A stretch of 64,000 nucleotides of DNA from Microbacterium sorbitolivorans (lineage in GTDB: Bacteria; Actinomycetota; Actinomycetes; Actinomycetales; Microbacteriaceae). Every line of letters begins with the position of its first letter. Position 1 is the stretch's first letter. A model generated the notes under the pieces. It saw nothing but the letters and a program-made list of their open reading frames with translations, was not told the DNA's origin and did no database searches. The translations under genes were made by a program, and so were the position numbers. The DNA lies in NCBI RefSeq assembly GCF_003327285.1, contig NZ_KZ848476.1:62001-126000 (forward strand), written 5' to 3'. This document shows positions 18,605 to 27,715 of this stretch, piece by piece.

Positions 18605-20082
18605 GCGCCCGCTACGTCGCCCACCGCGGCGCGCACTCCGCCGCCGCGCCGGAGAACACCCTCGCCGCGATCCGCGCCGCCCTCGATCTCGGCGCCGACG
18701 TCGTCGAGATCGACGTGCGCGTCACCCGCGACGGCGAGGTCGTGCTCCTGCACGACGAGACGCTCGAGCGGATCTGGGGCGACCCCCGCCGCGTCGCCGA
18801 CCTGAGCCTCGCCGAGGTGCGCGAGTTCGGCGGCGGCGACCGCCGGATCCCGACCCTCGCGGAGGCGCTCGCCGCGCTCCGCGGATCCGGCGTGCCGCTG
18901 CTCATCGACATGGATCACGAGGCGCCCGCGCTCCCGTCCGTCGACGTCGTCCGCGAGGCCGGCGCCGAGGGCGACGTCGAGTGGTGCGGCATGACCCCCG
19001 CCATGCGTCTCGTGCGCGGCGCGCTTCCCGGCGCCGTGATCCACCAGGCCTGGTACACGGCCGAGCCACCGGCCCCCGCCGACCTCGCCGAGCTCGAGCC
19101 CGCGTTCGTCAACGCGCAGCACCTGCTCGTCGGCCGCGCGTTCATCGACGCCGTCCACGCGGCCGGCGCCCGCGCCGCGTGCTGGACGGTCGACACCCCC
19201 GCCCAGGCGGCGCACCTCGCCGCCCTCGGCGTCGACTCGATCACCTCGAACGACCTCGCCGCCGTGCGCGGCGCCGAGAACGACGAGCCGTCCCGCCGCC
19301 TCGCGATCGTCGAGGAACTCGCGCGCCACGGCGCCGAGATCGTCGCCCGCGCGCGGCGAGAGGGCGTCGGCGCCATCGACACGAAGGCGAGTCCCGCCGA
19401 CCACGTCACCGAGGTCGACCGCGGCGTCGAGCGCTGGGTGCGTGCCGTCATCGGCGCCCAGTTCCCCGAGCACGACATGGTCGGCGAGGAATACGGCGGA
19501 TCCGCCACCGCCGAGCGCCCCTGCTGGTACCTCGACCCCGTCGACGGCACCGCCAACCTCGCGAACGGCGTGCCGTGGACGAGCCTCTCGCTCGCCCTCG
19601 TCGAGGGCGCCCGGCCCGTCGTCGGCGCCGTGCTCGACCCCGTCGGCGGGGTCCCGATAGTGGCAGCCGAGGGCCGCGGATCCTGGCGCGCGGGCGAGCG
19701 ACTGAGCATCGCCGACCCCGGCGGGGCGGATCCGCTCTCGGGCCGCATCGTGACGACGGAGCTCGCGGGCGCGGATCCGTGGCCGGGCTTCGTGCCGCTC
19801 CTCGAGCGCCTCGCGGCCCGTCACTGCACGACGCGGGTTCCCGGATCCGGCACCGCCACCCTCGCGGGCGTCGCGCTCGGCCGCGGGGTCGCCGCGATGG
19901 TGCACCGCTACAACCCGATCGACCACGCCGCGGCGATCCTCGTCGTCTCCGAGGCCGGCGGCGCCGTGCTCGACGAGACCGGATCCGCGACCCTCGCGCC
20001 GCAGGCCGCGCCCGTCTTCACGGGCACCGCCTCGGCCGCGGCCGCGCTCGCCGAGGCCTACGCGGCGTCGAGGATCGTGTAG
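18601..20082 (+). CDS. glycerophosphodiester phosphodiesterase-inositol monophosphatase fusion
   Basis: A 493-residue two-domain protein. Residues 1-225 form a GDPD: HRGAHSAAAPENTLAA (HRG and PENT), then VVEIDVR (metal-binding Glu/Asp), then LLHDETLER (second catalytic His), with CWTVDTPAQA near the end of the barrel. Residues 235-490 form an IMPase: GEEYGG, DPVDGTANLANG and NPIDHAAA supply the metal ligands. The GDPD would split a glycerophosphodiester and the IMPase would dephosphorylate the product; with glycerophosphoinositol this yields inositol (inference). It is the last gene of the importer operon. Its 3' end overlaps the convergent XPB gene by 25 bases. Confidence 0.9.
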   Translation: MSARYVAHRGAHSAAAPENTLAAIRAALDLGADVVEIDVRVTRDGEVVLLHDETLERIWGDPRRVADLSLAEVREFGGGDRRIPTLAEALAALRGSGVPLLIDMDHEAPALPSVDVVREAGAEGDVEWCGMTPAMRLVRGALPGAVIHQAWYTAEPPAPADLAELEPAFVNAQHLLVGRAFIDAVHAAGARAACWTVDTPAQAAHLAALGVDSITSNDLAAVRGAENDEPSRRLAIVEELARHGAEIVARARREGVGAIDTKASPADHVTEVDRGVERWVRAVIGAQFPEHDMVGEEYGGSATAERPCWYLDPVDGTANLANGVPWTSLSLALVEGARPVVGAVLDPVGGVPIVAAEGRGSWRAGERLSIADPGGADPLSGRIVTTELAGADPWPGFVPLLERLAARHCTTRVPGSGTATLAGVALGRGVAAMVHRYNPIDHAAAILVVSEAGGAVLDETGSATLAPQAAPVFTGTASAAAALAEAYAASRIV

Positions 20083-21683
20083 CTGTAACCCTGTTCGGCG
20101 AGGAACCGCTGGCGGTTCTGCGCGAACTCCTGGTCGACGGTGTCGCGGGCGATGAGCGTGTAGAAGCTCGCCGTGTGACCGTTCGACTTCGGGCGCAGGA
20201 GGCGGCCCAGGCGCTGCGCCTCCTCCTGCCGCGAGCCGAAGGATCCGGAGACCTGGATCGCGACCGAGGCGTCGGGCAGGTCGACCGAGAAGTTCGCGAC
20301 CTTCGAGACGACGAGCAGGTTGAGCGTGCCCTCGCGGAACTCCTGGAAGAGCCGCTCGCGCTCGTCGACGGGGGTAGCGCCGGTGATCTGCGGCGCGCCG
20401 AGGCCGTCGCTGAGCTCCTGCAACTGGTCGAGGTACTGGCCGATCACGAGGATCTGCTCGCCGGGGTGGCGCGCGATGATCTCGCGCACGGCGTCGAGCT
20501 TCTCGGGCGCCGTCGCCGCGAGGCGGTAGCGCTCGTTGTCGGCCGCGGCGGCGTACTCGAGCCGCTCGTCGGGCGTGAGGTCGACGCGCACCTCGAAGCA
20601 GGCGGCGGGCGAGATGTAGCCCTGCTGCTCGATCTGCTTCCACGGGGCGTCGTAGCGCTTCGGCCCGATGAGGCTGAAGACGTCGCCCTCGCGGCCGTCC
20701 TCGCGCACGAGGGTCGCGGTGAGGCCCATGCGGCGGCGCGCCTGCAGGTCGGCCGTCAGCTTGAACACGGGCGCGGGGAGCAGGTGCACCTCGTCGTACA
20801 GGATGAGGCCCCAGTCGAGCGCGTCGAGCACGTCGAGGTGCGCGTACACGCCCTTCCGCTTCGCCGTGAGAATCTGGTAGGTCGCGATCGTGACGGGCTT
20901 GATCTCCTTGACCTGGCCCGAGTACTCGCCGATCTCGTCGGGGGTGAGGGTCGTGCGGGCCAGCAGCTCGTCGCGCCACTGTCGCGCCGAGACGGTGTTG
21001 GTCACGAGGATCAGGGTCGTCGTCTTGACCGACGCCATCGCCGCGGCGCCGACGAGCGTCTTGCCTGCGCCACAGGGGAGCACGACGACGCCGGATCCGT
21101 CCTTCGAGAAGACCTCGACGGCCTCGCGCTGGTAGGGCCGCAGCTCCCAGCCGTCCTCGTCGAGCGTGATCTCGTGGGGCGTGCCGGGGGTGTAGCCCGC
21201 GAGGTCCTCCGCGGGCCAGCCGATCTTCAGCAGCTCCTGCTTGATCTGCCCGCGCGCCCACGCGTCGATCACGAAGGTTTCCGGATCCGGGTGCCCGATG
21301 AGAAGGTTCTGAATCTTCTTGTTGCGGGCGACCTCGGCGATCACGGCACGGTCGGCCGAGCGGAGCAGCAGCTCGCCCTCGTCGTTCCGCTCGATCGTGA
21401 AGCGGCCGTAACGATCGACGGTCTCGCGCAGGTCGAGCGCCACCGACGGCGGCACAGGGAAGCGCGTGTACTGGTCGAGCGTCGCGAGCATGTCGTCGGC
21501 CGTGTGGCCCGCGGCGCGCGCGTTCCAGAGGCCGAGCCGCGTGATGCGGTAGGTGTGGATGTGCTCGGGCGCGCGCTCGAGCTCCGCGAAGACCGCGAGG
21601 GCGTGACGGGCGGCCTCGGCATCGGGGTGCGCAACCTCGAGCAGTACCGTGCGGTCACTCTGGACAATCAGCGGGCCGGACAT
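20058..21683 (-). CDS. XPB-type DNA repair helicase
   Basis: A 541-residue SF2 helicase of the bacterial XPB family. An N-terminal damage-recognition-like domain (about 1-180) precedes motif I LPCGAGKTLVGA, motif II as DEVH (LILYDEVHLLPAP), motif III GLTATLVREDG (which holds the RED motif of XPB), and motif VI EEAQRLGRLLRPK. The start at 21683 is chosen because MSGPLIVQSDRTVLLEV begins the conserved region. It lies 11 bases downstream of the helicase-associated gene, so the two form an operon. The role is likely in excision repair or transcription-coupled unwinding. Confidence 0.93.
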   Translation of the reverse strand: MSGPLIVQSDRTVLLEVAHPDAEAARHALAVFAELERAPEHIHTYRITRLGLWNARAAGHTADDMLATLDQYTRFPVPPSVALDLRETVDRYGRFTIERNDEGELLLRSADRAVIAEVARNKKIQNLLIGHPDPETFVIDAWARGQIKQELLKIGWPAEDLAGYTPGTPHEITLDEDGWELRPYQREAVEVFSKDGSGVVVLPCGAGKTLVGAAAMASVKTTTLILVTNTVSARQWRDELLARTTLTPDEIGEYSGQVKEIKPVTIATYQILTAKRKGVYAHLDVLDALDWGLILYDEVHLLPAPVFKLTADLQARRRMGLTATLVREDGREGDVFSLIGPKRYDAPWKQIEQQGYISPAACFEVRVDLTPDERLEYAAAADNERYRLAATAPEKLDAVREIIARHPGEQILVIGQYLDQLQELSDGLGAPQITGATPVDERERLFQEFREGTLNLLVVSKVANFSVDLPDASVAIQVSGSFGSRQEEAQRLGRLLRPKSNGHTASFYTLIARDTVDQEFAQNRQRFLAEQGYSYTILDAA

Positions 21684-21694
21684 AACCGACAAGT

Positions 21695-23383
21695 TTACGC
21701 GGGCCGAACAGACGCGATGAGCGAGAGCGGCAATGTGCGCTCGACGTCGGCGGCCGCGTCGCGCCCGCGCAGGCGCCCGCCGCCGACCCCGATGGGGTCG
21801 AGCAGCAGCTCGCGGGTGGATCCGCCCGGCATGTTCACGACGATCGCGAGGGCGGTCTTCTCGCGGATCGCGGTCGCGAGCTCGCGCTCGAGCCACGCCG
21901 CCTCGGTGTCCTCGCCCTGGCGCTCGCGTAGCCGCTCGACGAGGCCGGCATACGGATCCGCGGGGGCCGCGTCGTCGAAGACGCTGTGCCGATCGGCGCG
22001 GACGACCTCGCCCCGCGCGTTCTCGGCGACGACCGGGTAGCGGGCGTCCGACAGCGCCCAGAACACGACGTCGCGCGGCGTGCGGGTGCGCAGCTCGCCC
22101 CCGTGGGGTGCGAGGCCGATGCCGGTGAGCGACTGGTCGACCTCGAGCGTGCGCAGCAGCGTCTCGTCGGAGCTCAGCACGCGGGTCATCCCCAGCGCGG
22201 GGTCGGTCGTCACGCGGACGAGCCCGTGCCGCGACGACTCGCGGTCGATGAGGTAACCGAGCGGCTGCGGGACGCCCGTGAGCGAGAGCTCGCCGAGGAA
22301 GGCGCGGAGGCTCTCGGCGCTCTCGCCGGAGCTGAGGGCCCGCGCGATCGAGGCCTCGGTGAAGCGGTAGCCGGACGCCTGGGCGCGGCTCTCGCGCACC
22401 GCCATCGAGCGCAGCCGGGCGTCGAACACGGGCGCGAGGGGCCCGGGGCTGATCGCGGTGAGGTCGTTCTGCAGGAAGACCTTGTCGACCTCATGCGGCA
22501 TGAGGTCGACGAGCGGCGCCGGATCCGGTGCGCAGCCCGTGCGGAGGCCCTCCGACCACGCCGGCTCGGCGTCGCCCGCGGTCATCCCGAGCGCCTCGCA
22601 GAGGTCGAGCCAGGTGCGGGCCTTCGCGGGCCACGAGGTATCGAGGGGATAGGCGAGCGGCCAGAGCTCGGGCGCGATCCAGCCGCCGTTGTCGGTGCGC
22701 AGGCCCCCGGGGAGCGCGGCGCGCACGCGGACGGCGATCGTCGCCCACCGCTCGGGCGTCGACAGCGCGAGCCAGTGCCGGCCGGACTCGGTCACGCCGA
22801 GGTGCCGGTCCCTGCCCACCAGTAGCCCCGCGGTGACGGCGATGCGCACGAGAATCTCGGCCTCGCCCGTCGAGTCGGCAAAGCCCTGCTCGACGAGCCG
22901 CCGCCGCTCGGTGACGCTGAGCGCGCCCGTCCCGATGCGGGCGAGCGGGGTCTGCAGGGCATGGATCAGCACGTCGGCCAGGCCCCCGAGGGTCTGGAAC
23001 GCGCGCTCGGCGGCGCGCGCGGACGCGGCCTCGTCGGCCGGTCGCGGATCCGTCGGCGGGAGCGGATCGATCGCGTGCGGGGCCAGCCGCTCGGCGACGG
23101 CGCCCAGCGCGCGCCCCTCGGCGTCGGTCAGGGCGAGCAGCTCGCCGGATCCGCCGCTCGCGAGCGCCGCGAGATCGTTGCGGGGGAGCGCCGCGAGCCC
23201 CAGATCGATCGACGCCGGCTCGAGCAGGTGCTCGGCGGCGTCGAAGAAGTCGTGCCACCCCGTTGCCGGGGCCGCGTTCACGGCGATGCGCCGTGCGCGG
23301 AACAGCTCCGAGAGGGCGCGGTCGCTCGCGGCAGAGAGCCGCTGCGCAACCACGCGCTGCGCGGTGCTGCCTGAACCCGTCAC
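21695..23383 (-). CDS. helicase-associated (Helicase_C_3-like) protein
   Basis: A 562-residue protein encoded with XPB helicase. It lacks Walker motifs. The C-terminal half (about 330-500; DKVFLQNDLTAISPGPLAPV, YRFTEASIARAL, GLVRVTTDPALGMTRVLSSD) is the XPB/Ssl2-like helicase-associated domain usually named Helicase_C_3, common beside XPB in Actinobacteria. The GTG at 23383 is chosen for its GTGA overlap with the upstream gene. It probably binds DNA or the helicase as a partner; no activity is established. Confidence 0.82.
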   Translation of the reverse strand: MTGSGSTAQRVVAQRLSAASDRALSELFRARRIAVNAAPATGWHDFFDAAEHLLEPASIDLGLAALPRNDLAALASGGSGELLALTDAEGRALGAVAERLAPHAIDPLPPTDPRPADEAASARAAERAFQTLGGLADVLIHALQTPLARIGTGALSVTERRRLVEQGFADSTGEAEILVRIAVTAGLLVGRDRHLGVTESGRHWLALSTPERWATIAVRVRAALPGGLRTDNGGWIAPELWPLAYPLDTSWPAKARTWLDLCEALGMTAGDAEPAWSEGLRTGCAPDPAPLVDLMPHEVDKVFLQNDLTAISPGPLAPVFDARLRSMAVRESRAQASGYRFTEASIARALSSGESAESLRAFLGELSLTGVPQPLGYLIDRESSRHGLVRVTTDPALGMTRVLSSDETLLRTLEVDQSLTGIGLAPHGGELRTRTPRDVVFWALSDARYPVVAENARGEVVRADRHSVFDDAAPADPYAGLVERLRERQGEDTEAAWLERELATAIREKTALAIVVNMPGGSTRELLLDPIGVGGGRLRGRDAAADVERTLPLSLIASVRPA

Positions 23384-23619
23384 CTCTTGTTGGCCTTGCC
23401 CCGCCGCGAGAAGCTCATGACGAGCAGAACGAGCAAGAGCAGGAACGCGACGATCGGGCCGTAGGCCTGGACGACGAGGACGACGGGCCAGATGCCCTCG
23501 CCTATGATCATCGTCGCGAAGAAGCAGCCCACTGACACCAGCAGCAGGCCGAGCGACATGAACGCCAGGATTCTGTCGATACGGCGAACTACTGGCGCGC
23601 CGTCGTCGTTTTTGCTCAT
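23380..23619 (-). CDS. small two-helix membrane protein
   Basis: 79 residues from the ATG at 23619, or 82 from a GTG at 23628. Two membrane helices (ILAFMSLGLLLVSVGCFFAT and PIVAFLLLLVLLVMSF) are joined by a short loop, with a basic C-terminal SRRGKANKR. It overlaps the helicase-associated gene (GTGA) and so is the first gene of that operon. It is a short conserved hypothetical protein; function unknown. Confidence 0.72.
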   Translation of the reverse strand: MSKNDDGAPVVRRIDRILAFMSLGLLLVSVGCFFATMIIGEGIWPVVLVVQAYGPIVAFLLLLVLLVMSFSRRGKANKR

Positions 23620-23720
23620 CGTGCCCACGATACCTTCCCCGCCTGTGCGCGGTAGTCTGGGAGCGGGGGATCGCTCGATCCCTCATTTCTTTGTTCGCCG
23701 CAGTTTCAGTGAGGTGCGCC

Positions 23721-24101
23721 ATGCCCACCGGCAAGGTCAGGTTCTACGACGAGGAGAAGGGCTTCGGCTTCATCGCCTCCGACGACGGACAGGACGTCTT
23801 CCTTCACGCGAGTGCCCTGCCCGAGGGCGTGAGCGTGCGCAAGGGATCCCGGGTCGAGTTCGGTGTTGCCGACGGCAGGCGGGGCCCCTCGGCCCTCGCC
23901 GTGACGCCCCTCGAGGCGCCGCCGAGCGCCGTCAAGGCCCAGCGCAAGAATGCCGACGACATGGCCGTCATCATCGAAGACCTCGTGACACTGCTCGACG
24001 GCATGGGCGGCGATCTGCGCCGCGGCCGCTACCCCTCGAACTCGCACGCGCGGAAGGTCGCCGCCGTGCTGCGAAAGGTCGCTGATGACATCGACGCCTG
24101 A
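23721..24101 (+). CDS. cold-shock domain protein with C-terminal extension
   Basis: 126 residues. The first 65 are a cold-shock OB fold with RNP1-like KGFGFIAS and RNP2-like VFLHASAL, which binds single-stranded RNA or DNA. The remaining 60 are a helical extension absent from classic Csp proteins (CspB-like large type of Actinobacteria). The ATG at 23721 has GAGG 9 bases upstream; an upstream in-frame ATG at 23691 lacks support. It overlaps the DUF3027 gene by 17 bases. Confidence 0.9.
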   Translation: MPTGKVRFYDEEKGFGFIASDDGQDVFLHASALPEGVSVRKGSRVEFGVADGRRGPSALAVTPLEAPPSAVKAQRKNADDMAVIIEDLVTLLDGMGGDLRRGRYPSNSHARKVAAVLRKVADDIDA

Positions 24102-24600
24102 CACCACCGGATCCCTCGCCCAGGAGCGCGAGCTGGCGCTCGCCGCGCTGCGTGAGGTCACGCCCGCCGAGAGCATCGGCGAGTACGCCGGCCACGAGGT
24201 CACCGAAGACGGCGTCACGCTGCTGCGCTTCGAGACGAAGCTCGCGGGCTACCCGGGCTGGTTCTGGACGGTCGCGCTCGCCGCGGTCGACGGATCCGAC
24301 CCGACCGTGCTCGAGCTGGAGCTGCTGCCCGGGGAGGGTGCGCTCGTCGCGCCCGATTGGATCCCGTGGTCGCAGCGCCTCGAGGAGTTCAAAGCACAGC
24401 AGGCGCTCGCCGCCGAGGAGCACGCGGAAGACGACGACGCCGACTCGGACGACGACGCGGACGACGACTTCGACGACGACGGCGAGGACGAGGATGACGA
24501 CGACCACGACGACGACGGCGAGGAGTTCCTCCACGCCGGTGACGTCGACGGCGTCGACATCGACGAGCTCGACGACGAGGCGGGCGACGAGGAAGAGTAG
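24085..24600 (+). CDS. DUF3027 family protein with acidic tail
   Basis: 171 residues. The N-terminal 110 match DUF3027, the usual neighbour of the large cold-shock protein in Actinobacteria (LRFETKLAGYPGWFWTVALA). The last 60 are almost entirely Asp and Glu. Such tails mimic nucleic acid or buffer basic partners. The start lies within the csp gene, with AAAGG 7 bases upstream, so expression is coupled. Function unknown. Confidence 0.83.
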   Translation: MTSTPDTTGSLAQERELALAALREVTPAESIGEYAGHEVTEDGVTLLRFETKLAGYPGWFWTVALAAVDGSDPTVLELELLPGEGALVAPDWIPWSQRLEEFKAQQALAAEEHAEDDDADSDDDADDDFDDDGEDEDDDDHDDDGEEFLHAGDVDGVDIDELDDEAGDEEE

Positions 24601-24629
24601 GGGCCCTCGAGCGCGGCTAAACTGACTGC

Positions 24630-25745
24630 ATGACGCTCCAGATCCCCTCCGACCTCCTTCCCGCTGACGGACGGTTCGGCTGCGGCCCCTCGAAGGTCCG
24701 CCCCGCACAGGTCGCCGCGCTCGCCGAGGTGGGTGCCTCGCTGCTCGGCACGTCGCACCGCCAGGCTCCCGTGAAGAACCTCGTCGGATCCGTGCGCGAG
24801 CGCCTCGCGCAGCTGTTCAACCTGCCCGAGGGCTACGAGATCATCCTCGGCAACGGCGGTTCGACGGCGTTCTGGGACGCCGCGGCCTTCGGCCTGATCG
24901 AGAAGCGCAGCCAGAACCTCACGTTCGGTGAGTTCGGCGGCAAGTTCGCCACCGCGGCGAAGGCCCCCTGGCTCGAGGCCCCGTCGGTCATCTCGGCCGA
25001 GCCCGGCTCTATCGCTCTGCCCGAGCCGACCGAGGGCATCGACCTCTACGCCTGGCCGCACAACGAGACGTCGACGGGCGCCTACGCACCCATCACGCGC
25101 GTCGTCGGCGACGAGGGCGCCCTGACGGTCATCGACGCGACGAGCGCCGCCGGCGGCATCAACTTCGACATGGCGCAGGCCGACGTTTACTACTTCGCAC
25201 CGCAGAAGAACCTCGGCTCGGACGGCGGCCTGTGGCTCGCCGCCGTGTCGCCCGCCGCGATCGCCCGCATCGAGAAGATCGCCGCCTCGGGCCGCTACAT
25301 CCCCGAGTCGCTCAACCTCGCGACGGCGCTCGACAACTCGCGCAAGGAGCAGACGTACAACACCCCCGCGGTGACGACCCTGCACCTGCTCGACAGCCAG
25401 CTCGGCTGGATCCTCGACAATGGCGGCCTCAGCTGGGCCGACGCGCGCACCCGCGAGTCGTCGAGCGTGCTGTACGACTGGGCCGAGGCGTCCGACGTCG
25501 CGACGCCCTTCGTCGCGAACCCCGAGCACCGCTCGCCCGTCGTCGCGACGATCGACTTCGACGACAGCATCGATGCCGCCGCGATCGCCAAGGCCCTGCG
25601 CGCCAACGGTATCGTCGATACCGAGCCCTACCGCAAGCTCGGCCGCAACCAGCTGCGCGTCGCCACGTTCGTCTCGATCGAGCCGAACGACGTGCGACAG
25701 CTCGTCAAGAGCATCGAATTCATCCTCGCCAACCGGGAGCAGTAA
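24630..25745 (+). CDS. serC: phosphoserine aminotransferase
   Basis: A 371-residue PLP enzyme that makes 3-phosphoserine from 3-phosphohydroxypyruvate and glutamate in serine synthesis. It starts with the family segment RFGCGPSKVRP, and the PLP lysine is in YYFAPQKNLGSDGG. The length and pattern match the actinobacterial SerC type. Its stop TAA shares bases with the start of the DtxR-type regulator (TAATG). Confidence 0.96.
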   Translation: MTLQIPSDLLPADGRFGCGPSKVRPAQVAALAEVGASLLGTSHRQAPVKNLVGSVRERLAQLFNLPEGYEIILGNGGSTAFWDAAAFGLIEKRSQNLTFGEFGGKFATAAKAPWLEAPSVISAEPGSIALPEPTEGIDLYAWPHNETSTGAYAPITRVVGDEGALTVIDATSAAGGINFDMAQADVYYFAPQKNLGSDGGLWLAAVSPAAIARIEKIAASGRYIPESLNLATALDNSRKEQTYNTPAVTTLHLLDSQLGWILDNGGLSWADARTRESSSVLYDWAEASDVATPFVANPEHRSPVVATIDFDDSIDAAAIAKALRANGIVDTEPYRKLGRNQLRVATFVSIEPNDVRQLVKSIEFILANREQ

Positions 25746-26443
25746 TGGCTGACCTCATCGACACGACAGAGATGTACCTTCGCACCGTCCTGGAGCTGGA
25801 GGAGGAGGGGATCGTGCCGCTGCGCGCGCGCATCTCCGAGCGCCTCGGGCACTCGGGCCCGACGGTCTCGCAGACCATCGGCCGCATGGATCGCGATGGC
25901 CTCATCCGTGTCGCTGAGGATCGCCGCCTCGTCCTGACCGATGACGGCCGCCGCAAGGCGATCGAGGTGATGCGCAAGCACCGCCTCGCCGAGCGCCTCC
26001 TGAGCGACGTCATCGGTCTCGACTGGGCCTTCGTGCACGACGAGGCCTGCCGCTGGGAGCACGTCATGAGCGAGCTCGTCGAGCGCCGCCTCGTCGAGCT
26101 GCTGGGACACCCCGACGAGTCGCCCTACGGCAACCCCATTCCGGGCCTCGGCGGACTCGGCGAGACCTCGGCCGCCGGCACCTTCGACGAGGGCGTGGTC
26201 TGCGTCGTCAAGCGCCTCGAGGCGGAGGGCGGCCCGATCACCGGAACCGTGCGCCGCCTCGCGGAGCCGATTCAGGTCGAGCCCGAGCTCCTGCGCCAGC
26301 TGCGCGAGGCGGGCGTCGTGCCCGGCGCGCACGGCTCGTTCCAGTTCAACGACGGCTATGTGCTGATGCAGATGGATGGTGTCGAGGGTGGCCTCGAACT
26401 GCCCATCGACCTGGCCTCGCACGTGTTCCTTGTCTCTGAGTGA
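25745..26443 (+). CDS. DtxR/IdeR-type iron-dependent repressor
   Basis: A 232-residue metal-sensing repressor with a winged helix (SGPTVSQTIGRMDRDGL), a dimerisation domain and a C-terminal SH3-like domain (from about 150). All DtxR metal ligands are at the canonical numbers: M10, H79, E83, H98, C102, E105, H106. Cys102 favours Fe(II) over Mn(II) sensing. It overlaps the serC stop at TAATG. It should control iron uptake and storage genes; none of its typical targets is adjacent. Confidence 0.94.
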   Translation: MADLIDTTEMYLRTVLELEEEGIVPLRARISERLGHSGPTVSQTIGRMDRDGLIRVAEDRRLVLTDDGRRKAIEVMRKHRLAERLLSDVIGLDWAFVHDEACRWEHVMSELVERRLVELLGHPDESPYGNPIPGLGGLGETSAAGTFDEGVVCVVKRLEAEGGPITGTVRRLAEPIQVEPELLRQLREAGVVPGAHGSFQFNDGYVLMQMDGVEGGLELPIDLASHVFLVSE

Positions 26444-26486
26444 CCTCCGAAACATCGGTACGTCCGGAAGAATATCGACTCTGAGC

Positions 26487-26515
26487 GTGACAGATTCGTT
26501 ATCTTTCGTTACCGT
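26487..26515 (+). promoter_or_regulatory. sigma-70-type promoter of the M23 peptidase gene
   Basis: GTGACA at 26487-26492, a 17-base spacer, TACCGT at 26510-26515. This is a good housekeeping match; transcription would start about 38 bases before the GTG at 26561. Confidence 0.55.
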
Positions 26516-26560
26516 AGAGTGACACCAAGCATGAGCCGGGCACCCGGCGGAGGAAAACAC

Positions 26561-27517
26561 GTGGCAGAGAACGAAGCGGCGAATGACGACATCGCCCGTA
26601 CGGACGCACCGGAATCCGCCGACCGTTCGGTCAGCAGCAGGAAGCTCGTCGCGGAAGCGCGCAAGCAGGCACGACGCGTCGAGCGCAGCGAGCGCCGCAA
26701 GGCAGTAGCCGCGGCGCCGAAGCGCCGCGTCGGCGGCGTTCGCGCCGTCGGCACCGCCATCGCCGTCTGCGCCCTGATCGCCGGAGTCGCCATCCCCGCA
26801 TACGCCGCAACCCAGCAGGGTTCCGACGTCGCGGCATCCGCCACCGTTCGTGACGAGGCCGCCGAAGACGCGCAGTCGTTCGCCGCGGGCGATGAGGCGC
26901 AGGGCGCCGACGTCGCGGCGACGAGCTACTCGGCCCGCAGCGCGACCGAGATCGCCCAGGTCGCCGCCGAGCGCATCGCGCTCGAGCGCGCCGAGGAAGA
27001 GCGCGCCCGCCAGGCAGAGCTCGCAGAGCAGGCCCAGCAGCAGCAGGCACAGGAGAGCGAAGGCTCGCCCGCCGCGGTCACGCCCGACACCTCGAGCGAC
27101 CAGGAAGCCGCGCCCACCGAGGCGCAGAACGGCTGGATCAATCCGCTCGGTAGCGCCGGCTACTACATCAGCCGCTCGCTCTCGAGCGGCCACGACGGCA
27201 CCGACATGGTGACGACGAGCCAGGCAGACTGGACCGTCCCGATCTACGCCGCCAAGTCCGGCACCGTCGTCGTCTCGAGCGAGGCACACTACGGCTGGGG
27301 TGTTGCGGTGCAGATCGACCATGGCGACGGCACCACCACCCTCTACGGCCACATGACCTACGGCTCGCGCCAGGTGCAGGCCGGCGACTACGTCGAGCAG
27401 GGCCAGATCATCGGCTACGTCGGTTCGACCGGTCGCTCGACGGCACACCACCTCCACGTCGAGGTGCGCGTCAACGGCCAGCTCGTCGAGCCGCGCTCGT
27501 ACCTGCCGATCGGCTAA
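26561..27517 (+). CDS. M23-family (LytM) peptidoglycan peptidase
   Basis: 318 residues. A basic cytoplasmic N-terminus of about 60 precedes one hydrophobic segment (AVGTAIAVCALIAGVAIPAY) that acts as signal or anchor. A Glu/Gln-rich coiled coil (AERIALERAEEERARQAELA, about 140-165) and a Ser/Pro linker lead to the zinc peptidase. HDGTD supplies the first His/Asp pair and HHLHVEVR the HxH. It cuts peptide cross-links in the wall. The GTG at 26561 is chosen for GGAGG 7 bases upstream. Confidence 0.92.
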   Translation: MAENEAANDDIARTDAPESADRSVSSRKLVAEARKQARRVERSERRKAVAAAPKRRVGGVRAVGTAIAVCALIAGVAIPAYAATQQGSDVAASATVRDEAAEDAQSFAAGDEAQGADVAATSYSARSATEIAQVAAERIALERAEEERARQAELAEQAQQQQAQESEGSPAAVTPDTSSDQEAAPTEAQNGWINPLGSAGYYISRSLSSGHDGTDMVTTSQADWTVPIYAAKSGTVVVSSEAHYGWGVAVQIDHGDGTTTLYGHMTYGSRQVQAGDYVEQGQIIGYVGSTGRSTAHHLHVEVRVNGQLVEPRSYLPIG

Positions 27518-27531
27518 TTCGCCTTTCATAC

Positions 27532-27567
27532 ATTGGGCCCCCGTTCCATTCGGAACGGGGGCCCAAT
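27532..27567 (+). terminator. strong hairpin, probable terminator of the M23 gene
   Basis: A 16-base perfect stem, ATTGGGCCCCCGTTCC, around an ATTC loop. The T-run after it is weak (GTCGTTT), so termination is likely but not textbook. Confidence 0.75.
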
Positions 27568-27715
27568 GTCGTTTCCGGAAGAATTTACCTTGTCGACATC
27601 CCCCGGGCGTGTCGAATGGGTTACTCTCGTCCTGTCGCGCCGTGCGCCAATCGCACCGCGCGAGCACAGGTCTTGTCCCCGGAAGCCATCCGGGGCACGA
27701 AGAAGGGCGACCGGT

